The notes under the pieces: generated by a model
What the model was told of the DNA's origin: nothing
The model's database searches: none
The model's input: the letters and a program-made list of their open reading frames with translations, nothing else
Program-made: the position numbers and the translations under genes
In this document: positions 1 through 8,715 of the stretch, in pieces
Numbering within the stretch: position 1 is the first letter of the stretch
Layout of the letters: every line of letters starts with the position of its first letter
Assembly (NCBI RefSeq): GCF_963676735.1
Contig: NZ_OY781464.1
Span: forward strand, 1,769,001 to 1,833,000
Direction of reading: 5' to 3'
DNA: 64,000 bases
Source: an uncultured Draconibacterium sp.
GTDB lineage: Bacteria; Bacteroidota; Bacteroidia; Bacteroidales; Prolixibacteraceae

Positions 1-555
1 ACCTTTTGGTTGTTTGCTATTTCGCTTTCAATATATTCGCTTTATGTAACTGGCTTTACATTTCATTTGGTATCGCTGTTTACCGAGGCCGGAATTAGCC
101 GCGAGAAGGCATTGGCTGTTTTTATTCCGGTTTCCCTTATTTCGGTATCTTTTGCATTGGTGGGCGGTTGGATAAGCGACCGTATAAAACTACAATACCT
201 GCTTTGGCTGATGTTATTCGCCGAACTTATAGCTCTGTTTTCATTGGCTAAAATTAGCAGCGATATTTTCTACTATACTTTTATTATTGGAAACGGAATT
301 GTAAGTGGTATTTTTAATGTACTTATGGCTGTTACCTGGCCCCGCTTTTATGGTCGCGAACATTTAGGACAAATAACCGGTTTTGTAATGGCGCTTATTG
401 TATTTGGTAGTGCATTGGGACCCATTTTGTTTAGTTTATCGTTTTCGCAGTTCGGAACATACAGCCTTGGTATTTATGTACTCGTGGGGATACTGTTACT
501 TATTACAGCACTGGCATTTAAGGCACATAACCCGCAGGATAAATTTGGGGAATAA
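1..555 (+). CDS. MFS transporter, C-terminal fragment
   Basis: This is the 3' end of a gene that enters from the left edge; the frame is open from base 1, so the true start lies outside the window. The visible 184 residues are very hydrophobic and form about five to six transmembrane helices separated by short loops. The loop GGWISDRIKL near residue 60 matches the G-x-x-x-D-R-x-G/K type loop between helices of major facilitator superfamily transporters. That places the fragment in the second half of a 12-helix MFS permease of the inner membrane. The substrate cannot be judged from this part. It ends in TAA at 553-555 and no gene follows on the same strand for 1.7 kb. Confidence 0.8.
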   Translation, partial: TFWLFAISLSIYSLYVTGFTFHLVSLFTEAGISREKALAVFIPVSLISVSFALVGGWISDRIKLQYLLWLMLFAELIALFSLAKISSDIFYYTFIIGNGIVSGIFNVLMAVTWPRFYGREHLGQITGFVMALIVFGSALGPILFSLSFSQFGTYSLGIYVLVGILLLITALAFKAHNPQDKFGE

Positions 556-700
556 GCATCTGCTATTTTGGACTTTTTTAATCCAATGAACTTTATTATT
601 AGCTTAAAAAGAATCAGGCAAATCAGGGCAATCATATCTAAATCAATTTTATAATCTAACCTTTGCTTTGCTTCTCAAAAACGATAGGGAACTGTTATCG

Positions 701-1942
701 TTAGTACTCTCTTAGTCCCTCTTCAATATACTCCTGTTGCCAAATGCTAAAAAGTAAGGGGTCGTCGGGAACATTTTCCGGCTCAGTCTTAATTAATTGA
801 TTAACGGCAAGTTTCATTTCTTCATGAAGTACTTCAGTGTTCAGAACAGTTTGTCGAGTGTAGTAATAGGATTTATATTTTAGCTGTAACATCGTAGTGT
901 CAAAGGCATTAGGCTTATCGTTAAAAATGCGAATAGTCTCATATTTTATGTTTAAGTTGTTTATTCGTCGAATATAGCCGTTCGGGGTTACAACATCGCC
1001 TTCGGCGGTCAAAGCCGATGCAAGCTGTTTCCTAAATCCTGCTTTTTGAAATCTGTTTTTAAAATGAAATGAGCAGTAATTAATACCGATATCAATGGAG
1101 TGTTCATGTGCATAGGCAATCAATTCCAAAGCTGCCAGTTCTGATTCCAGTACTACAGGCTGTTCTGCATGAATTAAAGTATAATTACGTTTCGATAAGT
1201 GTTTTACGTTGTGAGGCGTAAGTCGTAATTGGTGAAGGTTGAGGTTTGACACACCTGCTTTTACCATTTCGGGCAAAAGTTTCTTTAATCGTTCCAATTC
1301 TTCCGGTACGGCCGGAATCTCAATACTAATTACAGGTATAATTCCTTTTGCTGCTGCAATTTTATCCAGTCTGAATGCTGTAGCTCCAATATCAAAACGC
1401 ACCTCATTTATTCCTGCAGCTGCCAGTTTCCTGAATTTTTGTGTTTCGGCCAAAATGCCGTTGGTGTACATCCAAATATAGGTTTCCGGTTTACATTTTT
1501 TGCGAACTTGTTTTAAATATTCATAGGTGCGTTCGAATTGCAGAAGCGGTTCACCGCCACTAAAACTTACGCCTTTAAACTGAAAATAATTAAGGTATTC
1601 AGCGTATTCGGCAGCACTTGTAAATTTCAGATTTTGGGTGGTTGGCAAATGGTCTTCTTCTTGTGGTGCCGGGCAATAAAAACAATTTGCATTGCATTTT
1701 CCGGTTATAAACAAACAGCTCCACAAGCCGAGCCCACAGAGCTTACAGCCATCAGATATTTGTTTGTGGAAGGGTTTGGTATTTTTAAATAAAATATTTT
1801 CAGTTCTGTTAAGCAGGGCCATCTTTTTCTCTTGTGCTTCCTGAGCAGTGTAAGAGTTTAACCAGCTTAAGTTTGTCCACTCCTTATAGGCAGACTTATT
1901 GTTGTTAACCAGCGAATTTAGCCAGTTGTAATAGGTTTTCAT
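701..1942 (-). CDS. Radical SAM protein with extra cysteines
   Basis: The protein has 413 residues when read from the ATG at 1942; an in-frame TTG lies one codon earlier. The radical SAM motif CNANCFYC (Cys 83, 87 and 90) should bind the [4Fe-4S] cluster that cleaves S-adenosylmethionine. The glycine-rich SAM-contact motif SFSGGEPLLQF follows about 45 residues later. Before the core lie three more cysteines in CKLCGLGLWSC (66, 69, 76), which could hold a second cluster or zinc. The layout resembles activating-enzyme-like radical SAM proteins, but I do not recognise a named family or a substrate. It stands alone on the minus strand, and its upstream region is shared with the divergent M81 lipoprotein gene. 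Confidence 0.85.
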   Translation of the reverse strand: MKTYYNWLNSLVNNNKSAYKEWTNLSWLNSYTAQEAQEKKMALLNRTENILFKNTKPFHKQISDGCKLCGLGLWSCLFITGKCNANCFYCPAPQEEDHLPTTQNLKFTSAAEYAEYLNYFQFKGVSFSGGEPLLQFERTYEYLKQVRKKCKPETYIWMYTNGILAETQKFRKLAAAGINEVRFDIGATAFRLDKIAAAKGIIPVISIEIPAVPEELERLKKLLPEMVKAGVSNLNLHQLRLTPHNVKHLSKRNYTLIHAEQPVVLESELAALELIAYAHEHSIDIGINYCSFHFKNRFQKAGFRKQLASALTAEGDVVTPNGYIRRINNLNIKYETIRIFNDKPNAFDTTMLQLKYKSYYYTRQTVLNTEVLHEEMKLAVNQLIKTEPENVPDDPLLFSIWQQEYIEEGLREY

Positions 1943-2298
1943 CAAAAAAATAAATCAAAAACTTACTAAGATTTAAACTACATACGAAAAATGGGGGAAA
2001 AGAAATGGTAGATATTAAAGTTCGGAGAAGATGTACAGAAACATCAATATTTTTTTCAGATTAAGGGTGTCCTGAACAAATTTTTTTAGGTGATGGCCTG
2101 TATTCATTTCGTGTAAAAATAACGGGAATAAAAATAGATAATTTGACGTATTAAATACGATATCCGATATTATTTATCTTCGTATTTTTTCAGCCTGGTA
2201 TTTCGAGAGAAATATTTCTGAACAATCTCATTTCCAATTCTGCGTTTCTGTATAAATTTGTGTTTATTGTAAACGGTTAATTCAAATTTCAGAAAGCT
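1943..2298. other. Divergent intergenic region (356 bp)
   Basis: This AT-rich spacer separates two divergent genes and should hold both of their promoters. On the plus strand TAAATTTG at 2253-2260 and TATCTTCG near 2176 fit the Bacteroidota -7 pattern TAnnTTTG (or its TTCG variant), but neither has a well-spaced TTG -33 element. I see no small ORF, hairpin or RNA gene here. Confidence 0.4.
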
Positions 2299-3855
2299 AT
2301 GAAACGAATACTTTTCGGCCTGCTAACAGCAACTTTAATCTTCACCTTAGGTTGCAAAACAAAAAAAGAAAACAAACTTCCGCGTGTGGCCATTTGTGGT
2401 TTGGCCATTGAGTCGAGTACTTTTTCGCCTGCACAGTCGGGTATTGAAGCGTTTCAGGCGCGTCGCGGAGACGAGATTTTTACCTATTACCCGTTTATGG
2501 ACGATACGGCAGCTACACGTGCTCGTGCCCAGTGGTTTCCGGCTTTACGTGGACATGCATTGCCCGGAGGAATTGTTACCCGCGATGCTTACGAAACACT
2601 GGTTGGTGAAACGTTGAACCGGTTAAAGGAAAATTTGCCTTACGACGGATTGTTTTTTGATATTCACGGCGCAATGAGTGTGGTAGGACTCGACGACCCG
2701 GAGGGAGATCTGATTCAAAGAGTCAGGGAAGTAATTGGAAACGATGTACTTATTTCAACATCAATGGATTTACATGGCAATGTAAGCGAGCGGCTGGCAC
2801 ATTACAGCGATATGATTACCTGTTACCGAATGGCACCGCACGAAGATGCTGTTGAATCGAAAAAACGTGCCTTAACAAATTTGCTCGATCGTTTGGAGAC
2901 CGGTAAAGGCAAACCAAAATTTAAAGCCTGGGTTCCGGTTCCGATATTGCTGCCCGGTGAAAAAACAAGCACTCGCATAGAGCCCGGGAAAAGCCTTTAC
3001 GCCAAGGTTGCACCTGCAGCTGAACGCGAAGGCGTAATTGATGCAGCCATTTGGGTGGGCTACGCATGGGCCGACGAGCCACGAAACCATGCTGTAACAA
3101 TGGCCTATGGCGACGATAAAGAAGCCGTAGCGCAGGCAGCAGAAGAACTGGCAGAGTGTTTCTGGAATGTGCGAAACGAATTCGAATTTGTAGCTCCGGT
3201 GGCCACGCTTGACGAATGTTTGGATAAAGCCATTGCATTTAACGACAAACCATTTATAATTAGCGACATGGGCGACAACCCAACAGCAGGTGGCGCCGGC
3301 GATGTAAGCTGGACATTAAACGAAATTTTGAAACGGGAAGCATTTAAAAAGGAGAATGGTCCTTCAGTAATTTATGCTTCAATACCCGGCCCCGACCTGG
3401 TAGCCAAAGCAATTGAAGCCGGCATTGGTGCAAAGGTAAGCGGAATGGTGGGAGCAATGGTGGATAACAGGTATGCACCCCCCATAAAGCTTAGCGGAAA
3501 GGTAGAGGCTATCAAACATGGCGACAGGCATGCCGAAACAGAAGTTGTGATTCGTACCGGTAGTATTGATGTTATTGTTACCAAAAAACGTAAACCGTAT
3601 CATCATGAAACAGATTTTACCGATTTAGGTTTATACCCGCGCGAAACAGACATTGTGGTGGTTAAAATTGGCTACCTGGTACCCGAGTTATATAACATGC
3701 GTGCCGATTGGCTAATGGCCTTAACCCCTGGTGGGGTTGACCAGAACCTGGAACGTTTGGGGTACAAACGAATTAAACGCCCAATGTTTCCGCTGGATAA
3801 GAATATGGCGGCCCCCGATTTATCAGCACGTTTTATTCCTCTGGCAAATGAGTAA
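2299..3855 (+). CDS. M81 (MlrC-like) metallopeptidase family lipoprotein
   Basis: The protein has 518 residues. It opens with a lipoprotein signal peptide, MKRILFGLLTATLIFTLGC, with the lipobox cysteine at residue 19, so the mature protein is probably tethered in the periplasm or on the outer membrane. The rest matches the microcystinase MlrC / M81 family. The N-terminal catalytic region (formerly DUF1485) contains DIHGAM near residue 120 and SMDLHGNVS near 155; the Asp and His of these motifs are candidate zinc ligands. The MlrC C-terminal region follows (SDMGDNPTAGGAGDVSW near 323). The family is named for linearising a cyclic peptide toxin, but most members have unknown substrates. The next gene, 116 bp downstream on the same strand, encodes another lipoprotein, so the two may be co-expressed. 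Confidence 0.88.
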   Translation: MKRILFGLLTATLIFTLGCKTKKENKLPRVAICGLAIESSTFSPAQSGIEAFQARRGDEIFTYYPFMDDTAATRARAQWFPALRGHALPGGIVTRDAYETLVGETLNRLKENLPYDGLFFDIHGAMSVVGLDDPEGDLIQRVREVIGNDVLISTSMDLHGNVSERLAHYSDMITCYRMAPHEDAVESKKRALTNLLDRLETGKGKPKFKAWVPVPILLPGEKTSTRIEPGKSLYAKVAPAAEREGVIDAAIWVGYAWADEPRNHAVTMAYGDDKEAVAQAAEELAECFWNVRNEFEFVAPVATLDECLDKAIAFNDKPFIISDMGDNPTAGGAGDVSWTLNEILKREAFKKENGPSVIYASIPGPDLVAKAIEAGIGAKVSGMVGAMVDNRYAPPIKLSGKVEAIKHGDRHAETEVVIRTGSIDVIVTKKRKPYHHETDFTDLGLYPRETDIVVVKIGYLVPELYNMRADWLMALTPGGVDQNLERLGYKRIKRPMFPLDKNMAAPDLSARFIPLANE

Positions 3856-3971
3856 GTGAGAAAAGCAATGCCTTTGCGTTTTCAGTTTAAAAATGGGTAC
3901 TTCGCATTTTAATTATTGCTAAACCATATTTTAGTTACTTTTAAAACCAATTTGAATCTAAACCAATAAAA

Positions 3972-5441
3972 ATGAGAAAATTAATTTTTCCCTTAATGCT
4001 TTTTGCTACTGTATTAATTAACAGCTGTAAAAACGATTTGCCGGTGGGAGAGTGGCACAGTATGTTTAACGGCCAAACACTTGAAGGTTGGAAAGCAGCT
4101 GAAGAGAATTCTGAAAGTTTTTCGGTTGAAGATGGTGTTATAAAATGCGCCGGAGAGCGATCTCACTTGTATTATTTACACCATTTCAAAAATTTCGAAT
4201 TTGAAGCCGAGGTTAAAACTTTACCGCAAGCTAACTCGGGCATTTACATCCATACGGCCTACACGGCTAAAGGATATCCCACAAAAGGCTATGAAATACA
4301 AATAAATAATTCGCATAGAGGCCCTTCAACCAAGCATCCCGAACGCAGAATGACAGGCAGCATAGCGAGCGTTCGAAACATTTATTATCCTTTTGTAAGC
4401 GACAACGAGTGGTTTAACATTCGAATTAGCGTTGTTGAGAATTTCGTGCAGGTTTTTATAAACGATGTAAAAGTAAATGAATATGCCGAGCCTGATAAAG
4501 CGTGGCGATGGGAGGGGGCAGAAGAGATGGTGCTTGGAAGTGGCACTATTGCCTTGCAATCGCACGATGCAGGAAGTACAACCTATTATAAAAACTTAAA
4601 AATTAAGCCGCTTGCCGATGATAAAAGAGTGGAAGTAGAAGATAAACGTTGGGATACCATTGTAACCAAACTCATGCGTGCTGGTTTTCCGCTGGTTGAT
4701 TATCATGTGCATTTAAAAGGAGGATTAACCATTGATGAAGTGGTAGCTAATTCGCAACGCCTGGGGATAAATTATGGCGTAGCCCCCAACTGTGGACTCC
4801 ATTTCCCTGTAACCAATGATGAATCGCTGTATGCCTATATGGATGAAGTAAAAGGGAGCCCCACCTATAAAGGAATGCAGGCAGAAGGCCGGGAATGGAT
4901 TACTTTGTTTTCGCCGGAAGCAATTGCAAAATTCGATTATGTATTTACCGACGCCATGACATTTACCGACCGAAAAGGAAGGAGAAACCGAATTTGGATA
5001 CCCGAAGAAGTGTGGGTAGACAATAAACAACAGTTTATGGATGACCTGGTGGAAAAGATAGAAGCTATATTTTCGCAGGAACCAGTTGATATCTATGTAA
5101 ACCCAACGGTTTTACCTGCTGAGTTAATGCCGGAATATGCCGATTTATGGACCAAAGAACGAATGCAGCGCGTTGTAAAAGTGCTTGCGGATAATAATGT
5201 AGCCCTTGAAATTAATGCCCGTTACAAAACCCCGGGTGCTGAAATGATTAAAATGGCCAAAGCAGCGGGAATAAAGTTTGCCTTTGGCACCAATAATGTA
5301 ACTAAAAATCTGGGGCAATTGGAATATTGTCTCGAAATGATTCAGGAATGCGGATTGCAACCAAATGATATGTTTGAACCGAAAACCAATGACAAAAAGC
5401 CGGTAAATGTAAAAGGACTACCTGATAAAATTACAGGGTAA
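3972..5441 (+). CDS. DUF1080 domain fused to PHP-like metal-dependent domain, lipoprotein
   Basis: The protein has 489 residues and a signal peptide ending in the lipobox LINSC (Cys19). Residues ~28-212 form a DUF1080 / 3-keto-disaccharide hydrolase-like jelly-roll, recognisable from MFNGQTLEGWKA, SGIYIHTAY and the closing YYKNLKIKPL. Residues ~235-475 are a separate domain that begins DYHVHLKGGLTIDEV and ends with AAGIKFAFGTNN. The HxH motif and overall layout are those of PHP or amidohydrolase-like TIM-barrel metalloenzymes. DUF1080 domains act in or bind carbohydrates; the fused domain suggests a second hydrolytic step on the same substrate, which is inference. It follows the M81 lipoprotein gene and is closed by a strong hairpin terminator. 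Confidence 0.82.
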   Translation: MRKLIFPLMLFATVLINSCKNDLPVGEWHSMFNGQTLEGWKAAEENSESFSVEDGVIKCAGERSHLYYLHHFKNFEFEAEVKTLPQANSGIYIHTAYTAKGYPTKGYEIQINNSHRGPSTKHPERRMTGSIASVRNIYYPFVSDNEWFNIRISVVENFVQVFINDVKVNEYAEPDKAWRWEGAEEMVLGSGTIALQSHDAGSTTYYKNLKIKPLADDKRVEVEDKRWDTIVTKLMRAGFPLVDYHVHLKGGLTIDEVVANSQRLGINYGVAPNCGLHFPVTNDESLYAYMDEVKGSPTYKGMQAEGREWITLFSPEAIAKFDYVFTDAMTFTDRKGRRNRIWIPEEVWVDNKQQFMDDLVEKIEAIFSQEPVDIYVNPTVLPAELMPEYADLWTKERMQRVVKVLADNNVALEINARYKTPGAEMIKMAKAAGIKFAFGTNNVTKNLGQLEYCLEMIQECGLQPNDMFEPKTNDKKPVNVKGLPDKITG

Positions 5442-5450
5442 AAAATGAAA

Positions 5451-5485
5451 AAACGGGCAAGGAATTTTAAATATCTTGCCCGTTT
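5451..5485. terminator. Bidirectional hairpin terminator
   Basis: AAACGGGCAAG (5451-5461) pairs perfectly with CTTGCCCGTTT (5475-5485) around a 13-nt AT-rich loop. A-runs on the left and T-runs on the right let it serve both convergent genes. Confidence 0.85.
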
Positions 5486-5507
5486 ATATGGGAAATAAAA
5501 CTAATCA

Positions 5508-6230
5508 CTAATAAAACTCTATTTTAGGTTTATAGTCGAGTAAAATCCCCTTTTGTTCCACTGCAAACTCAACCAGTTCAACCGCCTGCTCGTTCGAAAA
5601 TGATCCGCGGTTGATAGTAAGATCAAAAAATTCTTCACGTAAACTACTTTCTTTTAGTGCTTTTCTAAATGCGGCACGTTCTTTTTCCACTTTTTCAATA
5701 AATGCTATGGCCTCGTTTCTGTTTAACTTATTATTTGTCATAATGGTATTAATCCGGTAGCCCAGAGGAGCCGTTAAGCGTAGGTGTAAAGCATTTTTTA
5801 TGTCGCTGGCAATAATATGGCTTGCACGTCCTACTATTATACAATAACCATCAATAGCCAGTGTGCGAACGACTTCTTTTACTGATTTAATAATCCTGTC
5901 TTCGCTTTTATGCCGTTTATCTTTAAAAGCATTCAGAATCTCTTCAAATATATACCTGTCAGTTTTCTTAAAAGTCCTTCGTACTTTCTCCGGATCAAGA
6001 TCCAGTTCTTTAGCACTTTCATAAAAAATCTCTTTACTCAGCACATTCCACGAGCCTCTGGTTAATTTTTTATTAAGGCGTTCTGCAATCATTCTTGCCA
6101 ATACCAGGCCATTGCAGCCTACTTCACGCGAAATGGTAATGACCGGACCGGCTTGCCCCATACGAGACGACTGCAGCGGGTTTTCTTCTTTCATCCGGCT
6201 GTTTAAATAGTTCATTAATGAATTTCCCAT
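5508..6230 (-). CDS. Cytidylate kinase-like family protein
   Basis: The protein has 240 residues. After a variable N-terminus it shows VITISREVGCNGLVLARMIA (residues ~30-49). This is the modified P-loop (SRExGxxG) of the cytidylate-kinase-like family, common in Bacteroidota and Firmicutes alongside true Cmk. An Asp-Leu-Asp segment and paired arginines (DLDPEKVRRTFKK) and a second block IDGYCIIVGRASHIIA (~135-150) fit a nucleoside-monophosphate-kinase fold. The substrate is not established for this family, and the true cmk gene is presumably elsewhere. The gene is monocistronic and convergent with the DUF1080 fusion gene. Confidence 0.8.
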   Translation of the reverse strand: MGNSLMNYLNSRMKEENPLQSSRMGQAGPVITISREVGCNGLVLARMIAERLNKKLTRGSWNVLSKEIFYESAKELDLDPEKVRRTFKKTDRYIFEEILNAFKDKRHKSEDRIIKSVKEVVRTLAIDGYCIIVGRASHIIASDIKNALHLRLTAPLGYRINTIMTNNKLNRNEAIAFIEKVEKERAAFRKALKESSLREEFFDLTINRGSFSNEQAVELVEFAVEQKGILLDYKPKIEFY

Positions 6231-6488
6231 AATAGTAGTTTTATAATAGATTACGCTGATTATGGTAAACAGGTTATGCTCTTTCCTAATAATTTATGAG
6301 AACTAAAAAGTACCAACGTTCAAAAATAATTTCTATTTACGTATACTTATCTTTTTAACACATTGATATTGTGCTTGTTAAACCTATAGCGCTGAAAGAA
6401 TGACAGGTGTCAGTTAGAATATGTTATTGAAAAACTATTTTTAACTACTATTAAATTTTTAATCATTCTAAATAAATTACAGAAATAC

Positions 6489-6496
6489 TATCTTCG
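6489..6496 (+). promoter_or_regulatory. Candidate -7 element for the aminopeptidase gene
   Basis: TATCTTCG is the TTCG variant of the Bacteroidota -7 motif TAnnTTTG and ends 15 nt before the ATG at 6512. No TTG -33 element lies at the expected distance, so support is partial. Confidence 0.35.
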
Positions 6497-6511
6497 TAAG
6501 AATTAAAAAAA

Positions 6512-7912
6512 ATGCATTATATGTTTGATAAAAACACTTTCGTAAACCGTAGAAAACAGCTTAAAAATAAGGGTTTAAAAGGTATTGCCTTGTTATTGGG
6601 AAACGCTGAGACCCCCATGAATTATAAGGATAATACCTATCATTACCGTCAGGACAGTTCTTTCCTATACTTTTTTGGTCTTGATTTTCCAGGCTTGGCA
6701 GGAGTAATTGATTTTGATAGTGGTGAAGACCATATTTTTGGCAATGATGTGGATATAGAAGATATTATTTGGATGGGGCCACAGGTTTCGTTAAAAGAAA
6801 ACGGAGCCGAGGTAGGCATTAGTAACACCGCGCCCTTTGCCAAGCTTTTTGATCTTGTTCAGCAGGCGCAAGACGAAGGCAGAACAATTCATTTTCTTCC
6901 TCCTTATCGTGGCGAAAATAAAATATTGCTAGAAAAACTCACCGGCATATCTTCGCTGGCAATACAAAGTAAGGCCTCGCTCGAGCTTATAAAAGCCGTA
7001 ATTTCTATTCGGGAAATAAAAGAAGACCAGGAAGTAAACGAAATAGAAAAAGCTTGTGCAACAGGCTATGCTATGCATGTTGCCGCAATGAGGATGGCAC
7101 AGCCGGGTACCTGGGAGCAAAAAATTGCGGGTACCATTGAAGGTATTTCATTGGCTGGTGGGGGAATGACCTCTTTCCCGATAATCCTATCACAAAATGG
7201 AGAAACTTTGCACAATCACGATCATTCGCAACTGCTCCAAGAGGGAAAACTGATGTTGTGCGATGCCGGCGCCGAATCGTTGCTTCATTATGCTTCTGAT
7301 TTTACGCGTACGACTCCGGTTGGTGGAAAATTCACTACAAAACAACGCGAAATATACGAGATTGTACTTGCGGCCAACAACAAAGCAACAGAACTTACCA
7401 AACCTGGTGTAACATATTTATCGGTTCATTTGGCCGCAGCAGAGGTGATTGCTGCAGGTTTAATAGACCTTGGACTGATGAAAGGAGACGTTAAAGAGGC
7501 AGTAGCAGCCGGGGCACACGCCATGTTTTTCCCACATGGTTTGGGACACATGATGGGATTGGATGTACACGACATGGAAGATCTTGGGCAAATTTACGTG
7601 GGGTACGATGATGAAATTCAACCAGTTGATCAGTTCGGAACTGCCTACCTTCGCTTAGGAAAAAGGCTTAAACCAGGCTTTGTTGTAACCAATGAACCGG
7701 GTTGTTATTTTATTCCGGCATTAATTGATAAATGGAAAGCAGAGGGAATAAACAGAGATTTTATAAACTTTGAAAAAGTTAATGAATACCGGGATTTTGG
7801 AGGAATCCGCTTGGAAGATGATATTTTGGTAACAGAAACAGGTGCCGAGATTATTGGTGAACGGGTGCCGATTACCCCGGATGAAGTTGAAAAAATAGTA
7901 CAGAAAGGATAA
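6512..7912 (+). CDS. pepP: Xaa-Pro aminopeptidase (M24B family)
   Basis: The protein has 466 residues; a second in-frame ATG at 6521 (MFDKNTFVNRR) is an equally good start. The N-terminal ~170 residues are an aminopeptidase-P creatinase-like domain. The C-terminal pita-bread domain carries the dinuclear metal ligands in order: LCDAGAESLLHYASDFTRT (Asp pair), HGLGHMMGLDVHD (His), NEPGCYF (Glu) and GGIRLEDDILV (Glu). All expected metal ligands are present, so it should be active. It removes N-terminal residues preceding proline in the cytoplasm and serves peptide turnover. A hairpin terminator follows directly. Confidence 0.93.
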   Translation: MHYMFDKNTFVNRRKQLKNKGLKGIALLLGNAETPMNYKDNTYHYRQDSSFLYFFGLDFPGLAGVIDFDSGEDHIFGNDVDIEDIIWMGPQVSLKENGAEVGISNTAPFAKLFDLVQQAQDEGRTIHFLPPYRGENKILLEKLTGISSLAIQSKASLELIKAVISIREIKEDQEVNEIEKACATGYAMHVAAMRMAQPGTWEQKIAGTIEGISLAGGGMTSFPIILSQNGETLHNHDHSQLLQEGKLMLCDAGAESLLHYASDFTRTTPVGGKFTTKQREIYEIVLAANNKATELTKPGVTYLSVHLAAAEVIAAGLIDLGLMKGDVKEAVAAGAHAMFFPHGLGHMMGLDVHDMEDLGQIYVGYDDEIQPVDQFGTAYLRLGKRLKPGFVVTNEPGCYFIPALIDKWKAEGINRDFINFEKVNEYRDFGGIRLEDDILVTETGAEIIGERVPITPDEVEKIVQKG

Positions 7913-7917
7913 TCAGC

Positions 7918-7954
7918 AAGCGGCAACGATTATTTGATGGTTGCCGCTTTTTTT
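7918..7954 (+). terminator. Rho-independent terminator after pepP
   Basis: AAGCGGCAAC (7918-7927) pairs with GTTGCCGCTT (7940-7949) and is followed by a run of T. The stem overlaps the last codons region of the convergent gene. Confidence 0.85.
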
Positions 7955-8430
7955 AGTATTCGTCGATAAAAATAATCCATTTCCGATAACAGTTCATCCC
8001 GAACTTCGCGGCACCTGGTTTTAATCTCTTCCTGAGATTTTGCACCTTTATACGGACTCCGAAATCCCAGGTGCATTTTTCGTTTATACTTCACTTTCGG
8101 AATTTTTAATTCCTCATTAGTGCCTTCTCCAACCGTTATCAGGTAATCAAAATTCAAGTTGGCATATTCGTTAAAACTATGCGGAATACTTTGTTCGAGA
8201 TTAATTCCAACCTCAGTCATTACTTCAATGGCCACCTGGCTTACATGATCAACCGGTTCTAATCCTGCTGAAAAAATTTGCAATTCATTGTTGTAGCTTC
8301 TGAGTATTGCTTCTGCCATCTGGCTTCGGCAGGAATTTCGGTTGCTTAAGAATAAAATACTTATCCCATCAAAATTAGTTTGTAGTTGTTTGTTTTTAAG
8401 AAGCTGTAATTTACTACAATCAAGGTACAA
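7930..8430 (-). CDS. ArsC/LMW protein-phosphatase-like protein lacking the catalytic Cys
   Basis: The frame gives 166 residues from a TTG at 8430; a stop lies immediately upstream and no ATG precedes the conserved domain. The fold signature of low-molecular-weight phosphatases and thioredoxin-type arsenate reductases is clear at ILFLSNRNSCRSQMAEAILR (residues 25-44). The active-site loop should be C-x5-R. Here the nucleophile position is Ser29 (AGC codon, read directly), while Cys34 and Arg35 remain. DYLITVG (~104-110) matches the later family motif before the general-acid region. The normal thiol chemistry should therefore be lost, so it may be a binding or regulatory homologue or a decaying gene. 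The missing ATG fits either view. Confidence 0.72.
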   Translation of the reverse strand: MYLDCSKLQLLKNKQLQTNFDGISILFLSNRNSCRSQMAEAILRSYNNELQIFSAGLEPVDHVSQVAIEVMTEVGINLEQSIPHSFNEYANLNFDYLITVGEGTNEELKIPKVKYKRKMHLGFRSPYKGAKSQEEIKTRCREVRDELLSEMDYFYRRILKKAATIK

Positions 8431-8631
8431 TTAAAATGTCTTATGTCTTGATATATAGTTTTTTACAATGTTTTGAAACATACTTAAACAACATATTATA
8501 ATTTCAGGGTAGGAAACTATTAGGCACTTTTAAATGAGTAAAATCAAGCTGCCGTTTGTGGATAATTTAGCACATAAAATAGTGATAGCCAATCAGAAAG
8601 AAAATCTGACATCATTATTTTGTCTTAATAA

Positions 8632-8662
8632 TTGAGTATTAATATGGTTTTCCCTATTTTCG
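8632..8662 (+). promoter_or_regulatory. Promoter of the DUF349 gene
   Basis: TTG at 8632-8634 is followed after exactly 20 nt by TATTTTCG (8655-8662). This matches the Bacteroidota sigma-ABfr promoter (TTG, 19-21 nt, TAnnTTTG or TTCG). Transcription would start about 47 nt before the ATG at 8716. Confidence 0.5.
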
Positions 8663-8715
8663 TAGGTGAATGATATTATATAAATCGTTGAAAAACGATG
8701 TAAAAAATACTGTAA

